From assembly GCA_039814715.1 (NCBI GenBank), contig JBCCAR010000038.1, forward strand, positions 1-30,016: a stretch of 30,016 bases of DNA, read 5' to 3'. The notes under the pieces were generated by a model that was given only the letters and a program-made list of their open reading frames with translations, did no database searches and had not been told where the DNA came from. Origin of the DNA: CAKZYD01 sp039814715 (GTDB taxonomy: Bacteria > Pseudomonadota > Alphaproteobacteria > Sphingomonadales > CAKZYD01). This document shows positions 23,333 through 30,016 of the stretch, one piece after another (position 1 is the stretch's first letter; each line of letters opens with the position of its first letter). A program made the position numbers and the translations under genes.

Positions 23333-24583
23333 ATGCAAACCGCTTTGACAGACGAGCAGTTGAAAGACTTTGACGTAAAAGACCTCTATTCACCTGAGGT
23401 TATCGCCAACCCCTACCCTTACTACGTGCCGCTGCGCGGCAAGCCCATACAGTTCGGCCTGGAAGATTTTCCGCCAGGGACAATGCCTGGTGTAGACAAG
23501 CCAGTCCCTGCCTGGGTGGTCACAACCCATAAAGACGTCACGCACGTCTGCAGAAACCACAAGATTTTTTCCTCCCGCGATAAGATGCAGGAAGGGTCTG
23601 AAGCCTCCACTTTAATGCTCGTGAATGATGACCCGCCGCGCCACTCAATGCTGCGGGCCATTGCCCAGAAAGCGTTTACGCCCAAGCGGGTCGAAGCAGA
23701 TGTCTCGCCCTGGATGGTGTCGACGGTTAACCGATTGCTTGAAGACATCGGCACCGATGAGATTGATTTCATGACTGACCTGGCGCCGAACCTGCCTGCG
23801 CTGGTCATGACCAAGCTAATTGGCACCCCAGAAGAAGAGTATCATCTGCTGCGCAAATGGGCGAATGCCTTCATGGTGACAGGCGATTTCACCATCGAAG
23901 AGCGCCGCCAATGCAATGTCGACCTGTGGAACTATTATTCCGACAAAGTCGATGAGCGCTATGAAGATATCGAAAAAGGTAAAGCCGCGCCTGATGATCT
24001 GATGAGCGCCTTCATCCGCGCGGAATCCGAAGGCAACAAGCTCACCAAGGATGAGGTCAAGCGCTTCTGCATTACACTGGTTGTCGCAGGGGCAGAAACG
24101 ACTGGATACCTGCTGGGCAACCTGATTGACGTCCTCTTGCAAGAGCCAAGTCTTTTCCGTCAGGTACAGGACGATCGATCGCTTGTGCGCCCGTTTATCG
24201 AAGAAAGCTTGCGGCGGGATGGCCCAATTCAGCGCCTGCACCGCGAGTGCATTGAAGATACTGACATCGGCGGCGTCCCCATTAAAGCGGGAGACTGGGT
24301 CGCTATTTTCTTCGCCTCGGCAAACCGGGACCCTGCCGTTTTTGAACGGCCGGATGATTTCATCTTAAAGCGCAAAAACATTGGCCGTCACATGACCTTC
24401 AGCCACGGTATTCACCACTGCATGGGCTCCGGCATTGCCCGCAATGAAGCGGAAAAACTGCTTAACGGCATTTTTGACCGCTACGCCGGAATTGCACCCG
24501 GCGCGGCCCCTGGCAAGCGCCAGACAGGCGGCCTGCTCAACTACGGGCTGGAAAGCTTGCCCATTCGATTCATGCCGAAATAG
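23333..24583 (+). CDS. Cytochrome P450 (class I bacterial), paired with a ferredoxin
   Basis: This 416-residue soluble P450 monooxygenase has all core signatures. The I-helix is AGAETT (252-257), the ExxR is Glu291-Arg294, and the haem loop FSHGIHHCMG carries the thiolate Cys363. The His-His before the Cys is slightly unusual; many relatives have G-x-H-x-C with another residue there. The adjoining [2Fe-2S] ferredoxin gene 13 bases downstream is the natural electron donor. It sits 27 bases after the aldehyde dehydrogenase gene. The likely role is hydroxylation of a hydrophobic terpenoid, steroid or alkyl substrate, with the alcohol passing on toward the aldehyde dehydrogenase. The substrate is an inference. 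No CYP family number can be given by eye. Confidence 0.94.
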   Translation: MQTALTDEQLKDFDVKDLYSPEVIANPYPYYVPLRGKPIQFGLEDFPPGTMPGVDKPVPAWVVTTHKDVTHVCRNHKIFSSRDKMQEGSEASTLMLVNDDPPRHSMLRAIAQKAFTPKRVEADVSPWMVSTVNRLLEDIGTDEIDFMTDLAPNLPALVMTKLIGTPEEEYHLLRKWANAFMVTGDFTIEERRQCNVDLWNYYSDKVDERYEDIEKGKAAPDDLMSAFIRAESEGNKLTKDEVKRFCITLVVAGAETTGYLLGNLIDVLLQEPSLFRQVQDDRSLVRPFIEESLRRDGPIQRLHRECIEDTDIGGVPIKAGDWVAIFFASANRDPAVFERPDDFILKRKNIGRHMTFSHGIHHCMGSGIARNEAEKLLNGIFDRYAGIAPGAAPGKRQTGGLLNYGLESLPIRFMPK

Positions 24584-24596
24584 AGGGATTGCATTT

Positions 24597-24914
24597 GTGC
24601 CTATAGTCAATGTCACCATTCGTGATGGATCAAAGCATGTGGTCGAAGCGCAGGCGGGCGAACCGCTGATGTACGCGCTTAGGGACAATGACCTTGACGT
24701 GGAAGCCACATGCGGGGGGGCGTGTTCGTGTGCGACTTGCCATATCTATATTGAGGCTGGCTGGCTTGAGACGTTGCCAGCCCCGCAAGCGGACGAACAG
24801 GATGTTCTGAGCGAGCTGATCCAGACCAGCGAAAACAGCCGCCTGTGCTGCCAGATTGTGATGGATGACGCGCTCAATGGTCTTGCCGTCACCGTCGCCG
24901 CGCCGGAAAGCTGA
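24597..24914 (+). CDS. Putidaredoxin-type [2Fe-2S] ferredoxin
   Basis: This 105-residue ferredoxin belongs to the adrenodoxin/putidaredoxin class that donates electrons to P450s. Cluster ligands are Cys39, Cys45 and Cys48 in CGGACSCATCH, plus Cys85 in SRLCCQIVM, the same spacing as in putidaredoxin. Cys43 is an extra cysteine within the loop. The start is a GTG at 24597 with AGGGA 8-9 bases upstream. The frame is open farther upstream, but that part overlaps the P450 gene. It is the only ferredoxin in the window, so it may also serve the other two P450s. No ferredoxin reductase gene is present here and must come from elsewhere. Confidence 0.93.
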   Translation: MPIVNVTIRDGSKHVVEAQAGEPLMYALRDNDLDVEATCGGACSCATCHIYIEAGWLETLPAPQADEQDVLSELIQTSENSRLCCQIVMDDALNGLAVTVAAPES

Positions 24915-24948
24915 TGCGCGCGCAGCGCAAGGACATGGAACACCAGTT

Positions 24949-25971
24949 ATGAGAAACACTGTTGCCACCGGCAATAGCGCCAAGGCCCTTGATCTAAGCA
25001 CCGTTAAAAACACATCGCGCCCTATCGCGGCCAATGAAGCTGCTGCTTTATGGGATGTTGGTGACGGCGTGCTCAATCTGGAGCTGACCACCAAATCCAA
25101 CGCCCTCACACAGTCCAGTTTTGATATTTTTGAGCGCGCTATGGATGAGATTGAGACGCCTGGATCAGCATTCGCAGCGCTTGTGATCTACTCCGAAAGC
25201 CCCAATTTTGCCGCTGGCGCTGACTTGAAAGAGTTCGCCGCGCTGGTTGCTGCTAAAGATTGGCCAACCATGCAGGCCTTCGCCCAGCGTGGGCAGGATG
25301 TGCTTTGGCGCATGCGCCATGCCGCTTTTCCAGTTGTATCGGCCCTGCAGGGCGCCGCGCTAGGTGGCGGGTGCGAGATTGTGCTCCACTCAAGCGCGGT
25401 TGTCGCGCATGAAGAGAGTTATATTGGGCTAGTAGAGAGCACGGTTGGGATCGTGCCAGCTTGGGGCGGCTGCGCTGGACTGCTTGCGCGGCACTACGAG
25501 GCCTTAGGCGGCACGGGTGAACCCGCCATAGCGATTGAAAGAACCTTCGATGCGATTTCAGGCGCGCGCACGGGTGCGCGTGCGTCGCAGGCGAAAGACC
25601 TACTATTTTTGCGCGCTGATGACGAAATCATCACGGATAGCGCAGCGCTTTTCGAGCGGGCCAAAGACAAAGCATTGTCGCTTGTGGGCAACGTCCCCGC
25701 GCAACCAACGCTGCCCTTTGCTTTGCCAGGAGAAGCGGGACGCGCGGCGTTGATGGCCAAAGCGCCCAAAGATGCCGGGCCCCATGATCTGATCGTATGG
25801 GACGCGCTCGCTGCCCTTTTGACCGGAGGGGCGCATGGGGCTGCGGCGGGAGATGCCGCTGAGACCATACTTGCAGGTGAGGTTCGGTCGGCGATGGCGC
25901 TTTTTAAAACGGCGGGAACGAAAGCGCGCATTGATCACATGCTGGCCACCCGGCAACCGCTAAAAAACTAG
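24949..25971 (+). CDS. Stand-alone enoyl-CoA hydratase/isomerase of the fused FadN/FadJ type
   Basis: This 340-residue crotonase-superfamily protein hydrates 2-enoyl-CoA or isomerises it. The oxyanion-hole segments are NFAAGADLKEFA and ALQGAALGGGCEIVLHS. The acidic catalytic region is EESYIGLVESTVGIVPAWGG. The N-terminal part (ALWDVGDGVLNLELTTKSNALT) and overall character resemble, from memory, the hydratase half of alphaproteobacterial 3-hydroxyacyl-CoA dehydrogenase/hydratase fusions more than an ordinary 260-residue FadB-independent hydratase. No dehydrogenase Rossmann domain is present, so it looks like a detached module. The ATG at 24949 lies 34 bases after the ferredoxin gene and has only a weak GGA ribosome site. 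It would act on the CoA thioester made by the acyl-CoA synthetase. Confidence 0.85.
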   Translation: MRNTVATGNSAKALDLSTVKNTSRPIAANEAAALWDVGDGVLNLELTTKSNALTQSSFDIFERAMDEIETPGSAFAALVIYSESPNFAAGADLKEFAALVAAKDWPTMQAFAQRGQDVLWRMRHAAFPVVSALQGAALGGGCEIVLHSSAVVAHEESYIGLVESTVGIVPAWGGCAGLLARHYEALGGTGEPAIAIERTFDAISGARTGARASQAKDLLFLRADDEIITDSAALFERAKDKALSLVGNVPAQPTLPFALPGEAGRAALMAKAPKDAGPHDLIVWDALAALLTGGAHGAAAGDAAETILAGEVRSAMALFKTAGTKARIDHMLATRQPLKN

Positions 25972-26112
25972 CATGGCGGTTTTCAAAGAATGGGTATGAC
26001 GACCGAAACACATTCACCGCGCAATGCGTTCATTTCCGGGGGCAGCAGGCACGGCCGTATCGCCAGCAGTGCACCTGACCAACACGACGTATCGACATGG
26101 AGGCTATATCCA

Positions 26113-26508
26113 ATGATCCCCTCACCCGGCGCACTGTTAAAGCAGGCAAATATCGCAGACACCGTCATTCTCGCGCCCTTTGCCATTCCCGGTCTGTCGG
26201 AGCTTTATGTGTCGCTATGGGCCTGGCTCGACAAAGCGCTATTCGGCGGCAATAGTCTTACGAGCCTTAACCCTACTGCGTTCGTCTTTGTCTATCTGTC
26301 GGGAGCGTTTGCGCTGCTAGCTGTCTATGTCCGCAGCCGACACTCGGACACCAGGACAGCACGCATGGTCGGCCTTTTCAAAGTTATCGTGGCCGGCATC
26401 TTTGCATTTGCAGTGGTTTATGGGGCCGCGAAGATATTTCTAATTCCAATGGCTGCTGATCTTCTCGTCGGAAGCTTGCTTTTGGTCAGTGCACACCGCG
26501 CGCCATAA
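26113..26508 (+). CDS. Small four-helix membrane protein of unknown function
   Basis: This 131-residue protein is strongly hydrophobic, with four likely transmembrane segments at about 16-36, 55-73, 88-106 and 108-126. The charged loop RSRHSDTRTAR between the second and third segments suggests a cytoplasmic side. I do not recognise the family. The ATG at 26113 is chosen because GGAGG lies 9 bases upstream; the same frame is open from 25990 but that part is hydrophilic and has no ribosome site. It lies 141 bases after the hydratase gene on the same strand and converges with the P450 gene at 26550-27791. It may be the end of the operon or an independent gene. Confidence 0.72.
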   Translation: MIPSPGALLKQANIADTVILAPFAIPGLSELYVSLWAWLDKALFGGNSLTSLNPTAFVFVYLSGAFALLAVYVRSRHSDTRTARMVGLFKVIVAGIFAFAVVYGAAKIFLIPMAADLLVGSLLLVSAHRAP

Positions 26509-26549
26509 TGGTATTGCCCGCACAGTTCCGAAATAAAAGGTTGCACCCC

Positions 26550-27791
26550 TTAGCGATCCCAGGTCACCCACAGCTGTGTTGGGCCGCGAAATTGGAGTGT
26601 TTGTATTGGGTCGCTAGGTTTACTCGCCTGCAGGCGCAGATTTTTTAGCCGCGCGGCCAAACGCTCTAGAATAATGCGCATTTCGAGCCTTGCCAGAGGC
26701 GCCCCTAAACAGAAATGCGGGCCAAACCCAAATGAGATGTGCGCGCGTGCTTTGGACCGTTTGACATCCAGGTCAGCAGGCATTTCAAACTCGCCTGGGT
26801 CGCGGTTTGCCGCGGCGAGATACAACAGGAGATTAGCGCCAGACGGGATAGAAACCCCGCATACTTGCACATCTTCAAGTGCTTTGCGGCGCCAGGCAAT
26901 CACAGAAGGACGAAACCGCAGCCCCTCTTCCACGGCATTGGGAATACTGTCTGGATGATTGACCAGGGCTTGCCAAGCAGCCCCATTCTCTAGCAAGGCT
27001 TGAAGTGTGTTTGCGGACTGATTGGTGGTCGTTTCGTGCCCGGCCAGCAGTATGCCGAACATGATATCAATGATTTCGTTGCGGCTGAGGGTCTCGCCTT
27101 CTTCCGACCGAGCTCCAAGCAAAAAACTAGGCATATCATCCCCAGGGTTTGCCGCTTTGCGCTCAACATGGGCGGTGCAGTATTGCCAGTAATCTACCAG
27201 CTCTTTGGCCGCCGCGATCTGCTCTTCTTTCCCCAGCCTGCCCCAAATAAAGAGCAACCGGTTATCAGCCCAGCGTTTGATGTGTTTTACATCGCTACCG
27301 GGCACACCAAGGAGTTTAAACAAGACCAGCGCAGGCAGCTCATAGAGCATCTCTTCAATCAGGTCCGCTTCGCCTTTATCAACAAAACCATCAATGGCTT
27401 GATCAACCAGCGCGTAAATTGCTGGTTCGAGTTTTTTCAGCCGCGACGGCATGAACGATTGTTGAACAATCTGGCGCGCACGGCGATGATTGTCACCTGG
27501 GTTATCGACCATGATGCGTGTCGGCGAGACTTGCCCTTCCATGAGAAGCTGGCCTGCCTCGGGGCAAATCTCCTGGAACGGCTGCATAGCAATTTCTGGC
27601 GAAAACGTGCTTTGATCGCTCAAAATACGCCGGATTTCGCGATAGTCAGACACGGCCCAATACCCGATATCAGGGAGATAAGAGACGGGTGCATCTGCAT
27701 GCATCTGTGCGTAGGTTGCCTCTAGATCCGCATTGCTCAATTCGAAACTTCTCGACAGGTCTGAAAACGGGCAATTGGCAGTTTGGGTCAT
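26550..27791 (-). CDS. Cytochrome P450 (class I bacterial), last gene of the minus operon
   Basis: This 413-residue P450 is distinct from the other two in the window. The I-helix motif is AGHETT (250-255), the ExxR is Glu289-Arg292, and the haem loop FGFGPHFCLG carries Cys361, a textbook form. It is soluble, without a membrane anchor. AAGGGA lies about 6 bases before the ATG. It starts 17 bases after the stop of the preceding P450 gene, so both are likely translated from one message with the hydratase and aldolase genes upstream. The probable role is a further oxidation step in the same degradation route. Electrons probably come from the ferredoxin encoded at 24597-24914. Confidence 0.95.
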   Translation of the reverse strand: MTQTANCPFSDLSRSFELSNADLEATYAQMHADAPVSYLPDIGYWAVSDYREIRRILSDQSTFSPEIAMQPFQEICPEAGQLLMEGQVSPTRIMVDNPGDNHRRARQIVQQSFMPSRLKKLEPAIYALVDQAIDGFVDKGEADLIEEMLYELPALVLFKLLGVPGSDVKHIKRWADNRLLFIWGRLGKEEQIAAAKELVDYWQYCTAHVERKAANPGDDMPSFLLGARSEEGETLSRNEIIDIMFGILLAGHETTTNQSANTLQALLENGAAWQALVNHPDSIPNAVEEGLRFRPSVIAWRRKALEDVQVCGVSIPSGANLLLYLAAANRDPGEFEMPADLDVKRSKARAHISFGFGPHFCLGAPLARLEMRIILERLAARLKNLRLQASKPSDPIQTLQFRGPTQLWVTWDR

Positions 27792-27808
27792 GAGACGTCC
27801 CTTAGAGA

Positions 27809-29047
27809 TTATTCAAGTACAAATTTGACAGGCAGATTTTTGAACGTCGACACGAATGTCGCCGCGCTATACTGCACATCCCCATTGAGCTCGAGGTGCT
27901 TCACGCGCTTTAAGAACGCAGCAAAGAATGCCTTAAGCTGCATCCGCGCCAGTTGGTTTCCAATACAGAAATGCGGGCCAACACCGAACGCCAAATGCTT
28001 GCGGGCATCACGCCGGCGAACATCAAAAACAAACGGGTCTTTAAAGACAGCTTCATCGCGATTGGCGGAGGGGTAAGACAGCAAAACCCAATCGCCTGCT
28101 GAAACGACATTGCCATTCACATCGGTATCGACAATCGCGGTGCGCATGAAATGCTTAGTGGGCGTGACCCAGCGAATGATTTCTTCAATCGCATTGGGCA
28201 GCAGCTGCGGGTTCTCTTTTAGTATTTGAAACTGATCAGGATGGCGCGCCAACGCTTCAACGCCGCCGGTCAGCACCGTTGCGACGGTGTCATGTCCGGC
28301 AGCACTCAACAAAATGAGATAAGCGCAGAGAAGATCAGGCGGCAGATGCGCGCCGCCCACATGCGCATTGGCAATCACCGATGCCAGATAAGGATCAGGC
28401 TTTGCGCGCAGCCGGTCCGCCATTTGCATGAAATACGCTGAGAATTCTTCAATCACGCCGTCAAGCGTCGTCTTTTGATCCCCGCGAGATAGTTCGGGGT
28501 CTTGCGCGCCAAAAAATTCGGTCGTCCAGTGATGGATTTTTTCGTCATCTTCTTCGGGGATGCCAAGTGTTGATGCAATGAAACGCAGCGGCAGCGACAC
28601 CCCCACCCCGGCCGCAAAGTCCAGCTCAGCCGGTCCCGAAGCAAACTGCTCGACATAGCGCTTGGCTAGCGTATCAATTTCGCCCTTTCGGTCATTGAGC
28701 CGCTTAGCGCCAAACCAGTCAGCTATGATGCTGCGATAAACCCGGTGTTCATCGCCGTCCATCCCCACCAAATTCTTTGTTGGCGGTGAGCCGCCCCCGC
28801 GCTCCGCGCCATCCACCAGGATCGGAAATGGTGCGTTATAAAACTGATCTGCATGGGTCTCTATCAGCGCGATATCTTTATGATGAACCGCCGCCCAAAA
28901 CGGCGAAAAGCCCGGTGCCTCCACACGCACCAAACCGCCGCGCGCGCGCAGCTTTGCAGCAGCCGCATGCCAACCATCAACATCGGCATAGGCCGTGGGG
29001 CTGGTAAAAATGTGCTCGGGCGGCAAAACGTCGATGTGCTGTGTCAC
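27809..29047 (-). CDS. Cytochrome P450 (class I bacterial), third in the locus
   Basis: This 412-residue P450 has the I-helix motif AGHDT (250-254), where Asp takes the place of the more common Glu as in camphor-type P450s, the ExxR at Glu289-Arg292, and the haem loop FGVGPHFCIG with Cys361. The segment TPTKHFMRTA between ExxR and the beta region is reminiscent of P450s that act on steroid or terpenoid side chains, but this is only a resemblance. It starts with GTG at 29047 and has no strong ribosome site; it lies 24 bases after the hydratase gene, so translational coupling is possible. With its neighbour it gives three P450s within about 6 kb. Confidence 0.94.
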   Translation of the reverse strand: MTQHIDVLPPEHIFTSPTAYADVDGWHAAAAKLRARGGLVRVEAPGFSPFWAAVHHKDIALIETHADQFYNAPFPILVDGAERGGGSPPTKNLVGMDGDEHRVYRSIIADWFGAKRLNDRKGEIDTLAKRYVEQFASGPAELDFAAGVGVSLPLRFIASTLGIPEEDDEKIHHWTTEFFGAQDPELSRGDQKTTLDGVIEEFSAYFMQMADRLRAKPDPYLASVIANAHVGGAHLPPDLLCAYLILLSAAGHDTVATVLTGGVEALARHPDQFQILKENPQLLPNAIEEIIRWVTPTKHFMRTAIVDTDVNGNVVSAGDWVLLSYPSANRDEAVFKDPFVFDVRRRDARKHLAFGVGPHFCIGNQLARMQLKAFFAAFLKRVKHLELNGDVQYSAATFVSTFKNLPVKFVLE

Positions 29048-29071
29048 AGCTGGCCCCGGCGCATGCGCAAA

Positions 29072-29863
29072 TCAGACAAAATCCACATTCACATCCCCAA
29101 ACCCTGTGTCGTAGCGCGCCGCGATCCGGTCCCCTGCAGCGACTGGTACAGCCCGTACAAATGAACCCGTCAAAATGAGCTGTCCTGGCTTGAAGCCAAT
29201 CCCAAAGCTGGAGAGCTTACGCGCGAGCCAGGCCACGGCATTGACAGGGTTGCCTAAGACAGCTGAGGCAAGCCCGCGCTCAACCTCCTGATCATTTTTC
29301 AAAAGCACCCCTTCAACGCAGCGCACATCCACATCGTCAAGACGGATGGGATTTCCGCCAACAATCACTGCGCCGACGGCTGCAAGGTCAGACACTGTGT
29401 CGATAAAATTCATGCCCATGGCCCGCTTGATGCGAAAATCCACCAGCTCGATCGCAGGAAGCACGAAATCCGTTGCGCGGATAACGTCCACAGCGGTCAC
29501 ATTCGCGCCAGAGAGTGCCTCTTTCAGAACGAACGCGATTTCGATTTCGACCAAGGGGTCAAACCAATCAGCCGCTTTGATCTCTGCAGCTTCTGGGATG
29601 AACATGGTATCTAAAAGCGCGCTAAAATCGGGCTCTGTTGTGCCAGCAAATTCCTGCATGGCCTTTGACGTCAAACCGACTTTATAGCCAGCAATTTTAG
29701 CCCCTTCGGCCACGCGGTTAGCGATGAATTGCTGCTGAATGGCATAGGCGTCTGCCTCTTCCATCTGCGGAAAGGTCTGTGTCGGCGGGACCAAGGGCTC
29801 TGCGCCCGCATAGACCGCCTCATACTGCGCGACAAGATCGGCGCGGGTTTGGTCATCGAGCAT
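29072..29863 (-). CDS. 2-oxo-acid hydratase of the HpaH/MhpD type
   Basis: This 263-residue enzyme of the fumarylacetoacetate hydrolase superfamily adds water to 2-oxo-pent-4-enoate or 2-oxohept-3-ene-1,7-dioate type intermediates of meta-cleavage pathways. Signs are IAGYKVGLTSKAMQ near 58-71, the metal-binding acidic segment DPLVEIEIAFVLKE (about 102-115), DVIRATDFVLPAIELVD, and the C-terminal KPGQLILTGSF. The length is as expected. It begins 3 bases after the stop of the aldolase gene at the window edge; hydratase followed by aldolase chemistry is the standard lower-pathway pair. Whether the substrate is the homoprotocatechuate intermediate or a related hydroxy-oxo acid cannot be decided. 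Confidence 0.9.
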   Translation of the reverse strand: MLDDQTRADLVAQYEAVYAGAEPLVPPTQTFPQMEEADAYAIQQQFIANRVAEGAKIAGYKVGLTSKAMQEFAGTTEPDFSALLDTMFIPEAAEIKAADWFDPLVEIEIAFVLKEALSGANVTAVDVIRATDFVLPAIELVDFRIKRAMGMNFIDTVSDLAAVGAVIVGGNPIRLDDVDVRCVEGVLLKNDQEVERGLASAVLGNPVNAVAWLARKLSSFGIGFKPGQLILTGSFVRAVPVAAGDRIAARYDTGFGDVNVDFV

Positions 29864-29866
29864 CGT

Positions 29867-30016
29867 TTATCCTTTTTGAACCTCGGTGCGGACACTGGAC
29901 AAGTCATCGGCCAACGCATGGCCGAGCGCGGCCGTGTCCATCGTGACGGAAATGAATTGAAAGCCCTGCTTGACGCGTAGAGGGGCGACGACCCGGTTGG
30001 AGAGGACCCCAGCGGC
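29867..30016 (-). CDS. HpcH/HpaI-type aldolase, C-terminal end only
   Basis: The window ends inside this gene. The visible 49 residues and stop read in the frame beginning at base 30016 and contain NRVVAPLRVKQGFQFISVTMDTAALGHALADDL, listed here only as parts: QGFQFISVTMD and ALGHALADDL. That pattern matches the C-terminus of class II aldolases such as 4-hydroxy-2-oxoheptanedioate aldolase, which split the hydratase product to pyruvate and an aldehyde. It lies 3 bases upstream of the hydratase ATG, hence the same operon. The catalytic and metal-binding residues are outside the window, so the assignment rests on the tail and on context. Confidence 0.72.
   Translation of the reverse strand, partial: AAGVLSNRVVAPLRVKQGFQFISVTMDTAALGHALADDLSSVRTEVQKG

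Noticed and set aside
27000..27725. Plus-strand open frame of 241 codons opposite a P450
   Set aside because: Long only because of codon bias of the P450 on the other strand; no domain and no ribosome site.
1..30016. CRISPR arrays, tRNA or rRNA genes, insertion sequences
   Set aside because: No regularly spaced repeats, cloverleaf-like sequences, rRNA signatures or transposase genes were seen on either strand.

Overview
The window looks like a chromosomal stretch of an alphaproteobacterium, probably of the sphingomonad/Hyphomonadaceae type. The basis is gene style and content rather than a marker gene: two large TonB-dependent receptors (TBDRs), Tat-exported proteins, bacterial class I P450s with a putidaredoxin-type ferredoxin, an AlkK-like acyl-CoA ligase, and GC in the mid-50s. 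I see no rRNA, tRNA, CRISPR array, transposase or integrase.

Region A (about 1-11,600) encodes mostly exported proteins. It holds a CocE/NonD-type serine hydrolase with a signal peptide and a beta-lactamase-fold lipoprotein that has lost its catalytic Ser-x-x-Lys. Two divergent clusters follow. The minus cluster is a DUF1838 protein then an FAD amine oxidase, both with twin-arginine signals. The plus cluster is a second Tat-exported DUF1838 paralogue, a c-type cytochrome and a membrane-bound LytTR regulator. A perfect 8+8 bp dyad lies between the divergent clusters. A TBDR and a DUF1330 lipoprotein form a further minus-strand pair. I read this as a possible uptake plus periplasmic redox system with cytochrome c as electron acceptor. 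Neither DUF1838 nor the combination has a function known to me.

Region B (about 11,950-16,200, minus strand) holds a threonine/serine dehydratase, a gene-poor stretch with a response-regulator-like fragment, and a tight three-gene operon: an NrtR-like NUDIX/winged-helix regulator with a degenerate Nudix box, a membrane-anchor-less SPFH/Band 7 protein, and an NAD-kinase-like protein. A palindrome lies just upstream of the regulator. This points to an NAD-related sensing unit.

Region C (about 16,500-30,016) is a catabolic locus. A plus-strand operon runs TBDR, SnoaL-like protein, acyl-CoA synthetase. A convergent MarR regulator is followed by a divergent plus-strand operon: coniferyl-aldehyde-dehydrogenase-like ALDH, P450, [2Fe-2S] ferredoxin, stand-alone enoyl-CoA hydratase and a small membrane protein. 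A minus-strand operon enters from the right edge with an HpcH/HpaI-type aldolase (only its C-terminus is in the window), a 2-oxo-acid hydratase of the HpaH/MhpD type, and two more P450s. The logic fits P450 oxidation of a hydrophobic substrate, aldehyde to acid, CoA activation, beta-oxidation-like hydration and a hydratase/aldolase lower pathway. The actual substrate cannot be read from the sequence. No ferredoxin reductase, alcohol dehydrogenase, acyl-CoA dehydrogenase or thiolase is present here.
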